Origin: Nocardioides mangrovicus
GTDB lineage: Bacteria; Actinomycetota; Actinomycetes; Propionibacteriales; Nocardioidaceae
Assembly: GCF_003674065.1 (NCBI RefSeq)
Contig: NZ_RDBE01000006.1
Span: forward strand, 394,410 to 458,409
Direction: 5' to 3'
DNA length: 64,000 nt
Both the position numbers and the translations under genes were made by a program. The notes under the pieces were generated by a model, which was not told the DNA's origin, made no database searches, and saw only the letters and a list, made by a program, of their open reading frames with translations. This document shows, one piece after another, positions 60,284-64,000 of the stretch (position 1 is the first letter of the stretch; each line of letters starts with the position of its first letter).

Positions 60284-61833
60284 CGGCTCGAACCTCGGCG
60301 ACCCGATCCCCTGCGACGCAGCGCCCTCCCCGGCATCGCGGCGGTGCGGCGACCGTCGGACACCACGCTCTCGCCAGCCACCCAGACCTCGTCGATGCCC
60401 TCGCACTGGCGGCGCGGGTCGGCATAGGTGGCCGTGTCTCGCACGCGGTCGGGGTCGAGCAGCACCAGGTCGGCGGCATGGCCCTCGCGGACCAGGCCGC
60501 GGTCGGTCAGCCCGAGCCGGGAGGCGGGACGGCCCGTGAGGTGATGGACGGCCTCGACCAGGTCGAGCACGCCCTGCGCCACGTAGTGCCCGAGGTAGCG
60601 CGGGAAGGTGCCCCAGGCGCGCGGGTGCGGCCGCTCGCCGACGAGGATCGCGTCGGAGCCACCGCAGTGTGTGCGGTGCCGCATGATCGTGCGCACGTTG
60701 TCCTCGTGACCGACGTGCTGGAGCACGGAGGTGGCGAGCCGGTCGGCCTGCAGCAGCCCGACGGCGTCCTCGAAGTCGCGCACGTAGGTGCCGGCGCGCT
60801 CGGGCACCGAGGTGCCGCTGACCTGCACGGTGCTCCAGTCGACGACGCAGCCGTGGCAGCCGTCGCTGCCGCTGACCTCGACGTCGTGGCGTATCCGCTG
60901 TGCCTGCTCAGGATCGGCTAACCGCTCGAGCACCGCCGTCGGCCCGCCGGAGGAGGCCCAGCCCGGCAGCAGCGCGGCCAGCGTGGTGGCGCCGGCGAGA
61001 TACGGGTAGCTGTCCAGGGTCAGGTCGAGGCCGCGCTCGAGCGCCGCGTCGAGCATCGCGACCAGCTCGGGGGCGCGGCCGCGGTTGGGCTCGAAGTTGA
61101 GGGTGGCGTGGGTGAGGTGGAGCGGGCAGCCGGTGCGCTCGCACAGCTCGATCATCTCGGCGTACGCCTCGAGCGCGCCGGCGCCGTAGGAGCGGTGGTG
61201 CGGGCTGTAGTAGCCGCCGTGCTCGGCGACGACGCGCAGCAGCGCGGCCAGCTCGGCATCGTCGGCGTACATGCCGGGCGCGTAGGTCAGCCCGCTGCTC
61301 ATGCCGAAGGCGCCCTCGCTGAGACCCTGGGCGAGCAGGTCGCACATCGCGTCGATCTCCGCGGATGTGGCCGGCCGGTCGTCGGCGCCCACCACCATCA
61401 GCCGCAGCGTGCCCTGCGGCACCAGGTACGCCGCGTGGCAGGCGATGCCCTCGTCGAGCCGGGCGAGGTAGTCCGCCACGGTGTCCCAGCCGGCCTCGGC
61501 GCAGTCGCCGTTCCAGCCGGCGATCTGCTGGCGCAGCACCACGCGGGTGGGCTCGTCAGTGGGCGCGAAGGAGAGTCCGTCCTGGCCGAGCACCTCGAGC
61601 GTGACGCCCTGGCTGACCTTGGCGGTGTGCTCGGGCTCGGTGAGCAGCACGACGTCGGAGTGGGCGTGCATGTCGATGAACCCCGGGCACAGCACGCGAC
61701 CGCGCGACTCGACCACGTGGGCATCGCGGACCGGCTCGAAGGTGATGCGGCCCTCGACGATCCCGACGTCGGCGGTGTAGCCCGGCTCCCCAGAGCCGTC
61801 CACCACCAGTGCGTCGCGGACGAGCGTGCGCAT
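60280..61833 (-). CDS. N-acyl-D-amino-acid deacylase (D-aminoacylase)
   Basis: This 517-residue amidohydrolase-superfamily enzyme has RVLCPGFIDMHAHSD (HxH metal site), GLTYAPGMYADDAEL, LHLTHATLNFEP, THCGGSDAILVG and RGLVREGHAADLVLLDPDRVRD. These match D-aminoacylases, which remove acyl groups from N-acyl-D-amino acids with zinc. ATG 61833 shares one base with the upstream stop (TGATG). An Arg-rich C-terminal tail of about 15 residues is unusual. The product would be substrate for the next enzyme upstream in the operon. Confidence 0.88.
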   Translation of the reverse strand: MRTLVRDALVVDGSGEPGYTADVGIVEGRITFEPVRDAHVVESRGRVLCPGFIDMHAHSDVVLLTEPEHTAKVSQGVTLEVLGQDGLSFAPTDEPTRVVLRQQIAGWNGDCAEAGWDTVADYLARLDEGIACHAAYLVPQGTLRLMVVGADDRPATSAEIDAMCDLLAQGLSEGAFGMSSGLTYAPGMYADDAELAALLRVVAEHGGYYSPHHRSYGAGALEAYAEMIELCERTGCPLHLTHATLNFEPNRGRAPELVAMLDAALERGLDLTLDSYPYLAGATTLAALLPGWASSGGPTAVLERLADPEQAQRIRHDVEVSGSDGCHGCVVDWSTVQVSGTSVPERAGTYVRDFEDAVGLLQADRLATSVLQHVGHEDNVRTIMRHRTHCGGSDAILVGERPHPRAWGTFPRYLGHYVAQGVLDLVEAVHHLTGRPASRLGLTDRGLVREGHAADLVLLDPDRVRDTATYADPRRQCEGIDEVWVAGESVVSDGRRTAAMPGRALRRRGSGRRGSSR

Positions 61834-63029
61834 CAGAAGTACGTCCGTACGACGTCGACGACCACCGGGTCCTCGGCGTCGACGTCGTCGAGCACCGGGA
61901 TGTAGGCCCACTTGTCGAAGGCGGTGCAGGGGTGGGAGAGCCCGAGCCGCACCACGTAGCCGATGCCGATCGGTGCCCGGTCGGCATCGAAGCGCGCGAA
62001 GGCGTGCTGGTCGTTGAGGGCGATGATGCGGACGCCCTCGGCGTTCTGCACCTCGGGCAGGCCCTCGTCGTAGGGCAGGTCGCGCTTGCCGGCGTCGAGG
62101 ATCGCCAGTCCTGGCTCAGGTTGCGAGCTGACCCGGCCCCAGCCGTGGATGGCGGGTCGCAGCGCCGGACCGGACGTGCGCGGCTGCTCGCCGAGCGGCG
62201 AGACGTGCCGGTAGAAGCCGTCGTCGTGGGCCACGTAGGCGCCGCTGCGGAGCACGAGGCGAGCGTCCTCCACCTCGCCGAACACCTCGTCGACGACGTC
62301 GAAGTAGGCACTGCCGCCGGCCGTGAGCACGGGCTCGGTCTCGTAGCGGCCGACCAGCGAGCGATGCACCTCGACCAACGAGCGCAGGTATGCACGCACG
62401 GTCTCGCGGCTGGCCTCGTCACGGTCGTGGGCCAGGGCGCCCTCGTAGCCGGCGACGCCGGCCAGTCGCAGGTTGGGAGCCGCGAGCACTGCTCTCGCGA
62501 CCTCTGCGGCCGTCTGCGCCGACCGCGCTCCCGTCCGTCCGCCGGCGCCGCCGACCTCGACCAGCACCGCGAGGGCGGCGGCGTCGGGCAGTCCGCGCGC
62601 CATCCGCTCGACCGTCTCCACCGCGTCGGCCCACACCAGCACCTCCTGCTCGGGATGCGCGGCGATCTCCTGCAGGGCGGGGACGTGGAGGATCGGGTTG
62701 GCCACCAGCACACGCGGGATCTCGAAGGCCCGGGCCACCCACAGCTGCGCGGCGTTGGCCACGGTGATCGCCCACGCACCTGCGTCGAGCTGCTCGCGCC
62801 ACAGCTGCGGGGCCATGGTGGTCTTGCCGTGCGGGGCGAGCTCGTAACCACGCTCGCGACACCACGCCGCCAGCACGTCGCGGTTGTGGTCGAGGGCCAC
62901 TCGGGAGAGCGTGAGGAGCGGCGTCGGCATCTCGCGCAGCAGCGTGCCGCGGACCTCCGCGAGGGTGCGGCCCCACCACGCCGGTGGGGCGCACTTGACC
63001 CACGGATCGATGCGGTCGGACGGTTCCAC
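61833..63029 (-). CDS. D-serine dehydratase-like PLP enzyme (amino-acid deaminase)
   Basis: The protein of about 398 residues has an alanine-racemase-type barrel with the PLP Lys in LAPHGKTTMAPQLW and PTPLLTLSRVALDHNRDVL before it. A C-terminal D-serine-dehydratase-like domain ends with VVRLGLSHPCTAFDKW, containing the His-x-Cys zinc residues. It should deaminate or cleave a D-amino acid such as D-serine or D-threonine. GTG 63029 with GGGAG is preferred: an upstream ATG at 63068 would place the operator inside the coding region. Confidence 0.88.
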   Translation of the reverse strand: MEPSDRIDPWVKCAPPAWWGRTLAEVRGTLLREMPTPLLTLSRVALDHNRDVLAAWCRERGYELAPHGKTTMAPQLWREQLDAGAWAITVANAAQLWVARAFEIPRVLVANPILHVPALQEIAAHPEQEVLVWADAVETVERMARGLPDAAALAVLVEVGGAGGRTGARSAQTAAEVARAVLAAPNLRLAGVAGYEGALAHDRDEASRETVRAYLRSLVEVHRSLVGRYETEPVLTAGGSAYFDVVDEVFGEVEDARLVLRSGAYVAHDDGFYRHVSPLGEQPRTSGPALRPAIHGWGRVSSQPEPGLAILDAGKRDLPYDEGLPEVQNAEGVRIIALNDQHAFARFDADRAPIGIGYVVRLGLSHPCTAFDKWAYIPVLDDVDAEDPVVVDVVRTYF

Positions 63030-63047
63030 GAGACTCCCAACCCAGCG

Positions 63048-63064
63048 ATTGCACAATGTGCAAT
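63048..63064. promoter_or_regulatory. Perfect 17-bp operator between catabolic operons
   Basis: ATTGCACA-A-TGTGCAAT is a perfect 8-1-8 palindrome between the divergent D-serine-dehydratase-like and kinase genes. It probably controls both. The regulator is not in the window; it may be the gene starting at 63983 or lie beyond. Confidence 0.7.
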
Positions 63065-63107
63065 GCATGTTGCGCGATGCGAAGGCACATGCCTAGCATC
63101 GCCATCG

Positions 63108-63986
63108 ATGAGCGGTCAAGGAGTCGTGTGCCTGGGTGAGGCCCTGGCCGTGCTGGACGCCGTCGGCGATCGCACCTGGCGCGCCGGCGTCGGCGGCGCG
63201 GAGGCCAACGTGGCCTGGGGTCTGGCCGTCCTCGGCGTGCCCGCGACCTTCGTGACAAGGCTGGGCGCTGATCCCTTCGGCGACCTGGTGCAGGCCGACC
63301 TCACCGCAGCCGGCGTGCGCGTGCTGGGCGCGCGCGACGAGGTCCGACCGACCGGCGCCTACGTGAAGACCGCCGCGAGCCGCATGCACTACTACCGCTC
63401 CGGCTCGGCCGCCTCGGCGATGTGCGCCGACCTGCTGGACCGGCCCGACGTCGCCGAAGCGCTGGCGCAGTGCGCCGTCGTGCACACCTCGGGCATCACG
63501 GCCGGCGTGCTCGCCGACGACACCCTGCTGCACCGGCTCGTCGGCGAGCGTGACCGTCTCGGCTTCACGCTCTGCGTGGACCTCAACTGGCGCCCCGCCC
63601 TGTGGCACGGCCGCGACCACGACGCGTTGGTCGACCTGCTCTCGCTGGCCGACGTCGTGCTCCTGGGCGCCGACGAGGCGCTCGCCGCTCTCGGCACCGC
63701 CGACGTGGCGGGCCTGCGCTCACGACTTGGGCCACGGCCCCGGCTGGTGCTGAAGTCCGACGCCCACGAGGCCACGGAGGTCGAGCCGTCCGGGGCGAGC
63801 ACCACCGTGCCCGCGTTGAGCGTCGACGTCGTCGAGCCGATCGGGGCCGGCGACGGCTTCGCGGCGGGCTACCTCACCGGGCTGGTCGAGGGCCTCGACC
63901 CCGCCGAGCGGCTCGGCCTGGGCCACCGGGTGGCGGCGTCGGTGCTGACCCACCGCGGCGACCACCTGCTCGAGGATCCACGATGA
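63108..63986 (+). CDS. PfkB family sugar kinase (KDG-kinase-like)
   Basis: This 292-residue ribokinase-superfamily kinase begins VVCLGEALAVLDAVGDRTW with GGAEANVAWGLAVLGVPATFVTRLGADPFG (signature 1). It carries VDLNWRPALW and the catalytic VEPIGAGDGFAAGYLTGL (GAGD motif, base Asp). Family relatives phosphorylate 2-keto-3-deoxygluconate or similar acids, which would suit the divergent KDPG-type aldolase. ATG 63108 has no ribosome site; a TAGCAT -10 candidate at 63093-63098 suggests a leaderless message. The stop overlaps the next start (ATGA). Confidence 0.9.
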   Translation: MSGQGVVCLGEALAVLDAVGDRTWRAGVGGAEANVAWGLAVLGVPATFVTRLGADPFGDLVQADLTAAGVRVLGARDEVRPTGAYVKTAASRMHYYRSGSAASAMCADLLDRPDVAEALAQCAVVHTSGITAGVLADDTLLHRLVGERDRLGFTLCVDLNWRPALWHGRDHDALVDLLSLADVVLLGADEALAALGTADVAGLRSRLGPRPRLVLKSDAHEATEVEPSGASTTVPALSVDVVEPIGAGDGFAAGYLTGLVEGLDPAERLGLGHRVAASVLTHRGDHLLEDPR

Positions 63987-64000
63987 GCCAATCGGTGGCA
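63983..64000 (+). CDS. Start of a downstream gene, cut by the window edge
   Basis: ATG 63983 overlaps the kinase stop by 4 bp and reads Met-Ser-Gln-Ser-Val-Ala before the sequence ends. The overlap indicates co-translation with the kinase. Nothing can be said about the product. Confidence 0.45.

Overview
The window is high-GC actinobacterial chromosome. Many genes start with GTG, several look leaderless, and genes are often coupled by 4-bp GTGA/ATGA overlaps. The transfer-messenger RNA tag (ANSKRNDFALAA), the actinobacterial Tad gene set and core genes such as DUF3039, ftsEX, prfB and smpB point to a member of the Nocardioidaceae or a close relative. The family placement is inference. I see no rRNA, tRNA, CRISPR array, integrase or transposase.

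Layout. 0-5.7 kb: a MarR-controlled glyoxalase/efflux pair, a lipoprotein, hppD with a divergent AsnC-type regulator, and a DUF4234 membrane protein. 5.8-12.2 kb (minus strand): a DEAD/DEAH helicase, three tandem secreted M43-type zinc metalloproteases, DUF3039, YqgE/AlgH and an unknown protein under a TetR-type operator. 12.4-23.3 kb: TetR, a DUF3048 lipoprotein, a FabG-like reductase, a PAP2 membrane enzyme, a HIT protein, a WYL regulator with divergent efflux pump, a Tat-exported purple-acid-phosphatase-like enzyme and a SNF2 helicase with a structured leader.

23.6-35.5 kb looks accessory. It is packed with oxidoreductases and efflux pumps, each with its own regulator and visible operators: an aldo/keto reductase with TetR; cadI/arsI-arsR-arsC, where arsC and a following acetyltransferase are damaged by an apparent deletion; TetR with an MFS pump and glyoxalase; and an XRE regulator with a coupled operon MFS - alcohol dehydrogenase - cupin - aldo/keto reductase. 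The block ends at the 3' end of ssrA (tmRNA), which no protein-coding track would show.

35.9-43.1 kb lies between ssrA and smpB. It holds a VapBC toxin-antitoxin pair and a polysaccharide locus: ugd, a membrane-anchored GH26-like enzyme with an Excalibur-like motif, a hyaluronan-synthase/NodC-like glycosyltransferase and an OafA-type acyltransferase. I infer that this cluster makes, trims and acylates a uronic-acid-containing surface glycan. It is the best candidate in the window for an undescribed system.

43.3-50.5 kb is core: amidohydrolase, smpB, an M23 cell-wall hydrolase, ftsX, ftsE, a lipoprotein, prfB and a HAD phosphatase. 50.5-53.3 kb has a SRPBCC-like protein, a divergent GH6-like secreted protein and a Tat-exported intradiol dioxygenase, suggesting action on plant polymers. 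53.4-58.0 kb is a compact Tad pilus locus (cpaF, tadB, tadC, a pilin-like peptide, TadE/TadG-like proteins). 58.2-64 kb is a catabolic operon (GntP permease, KDPG-type aldolase, D-aminoacylase, D-serine-dehydratase-like enzyme) divergent from a PfkB sugar kinase across a perfect 17-bp operator.

Recurring non-coding structure includes three hairpins sharing the arm GACGTCATACG, a 39-nt inverted repeat pair between smpB and the M23 gene, and perfect palindromes beside nearly every local regulator.
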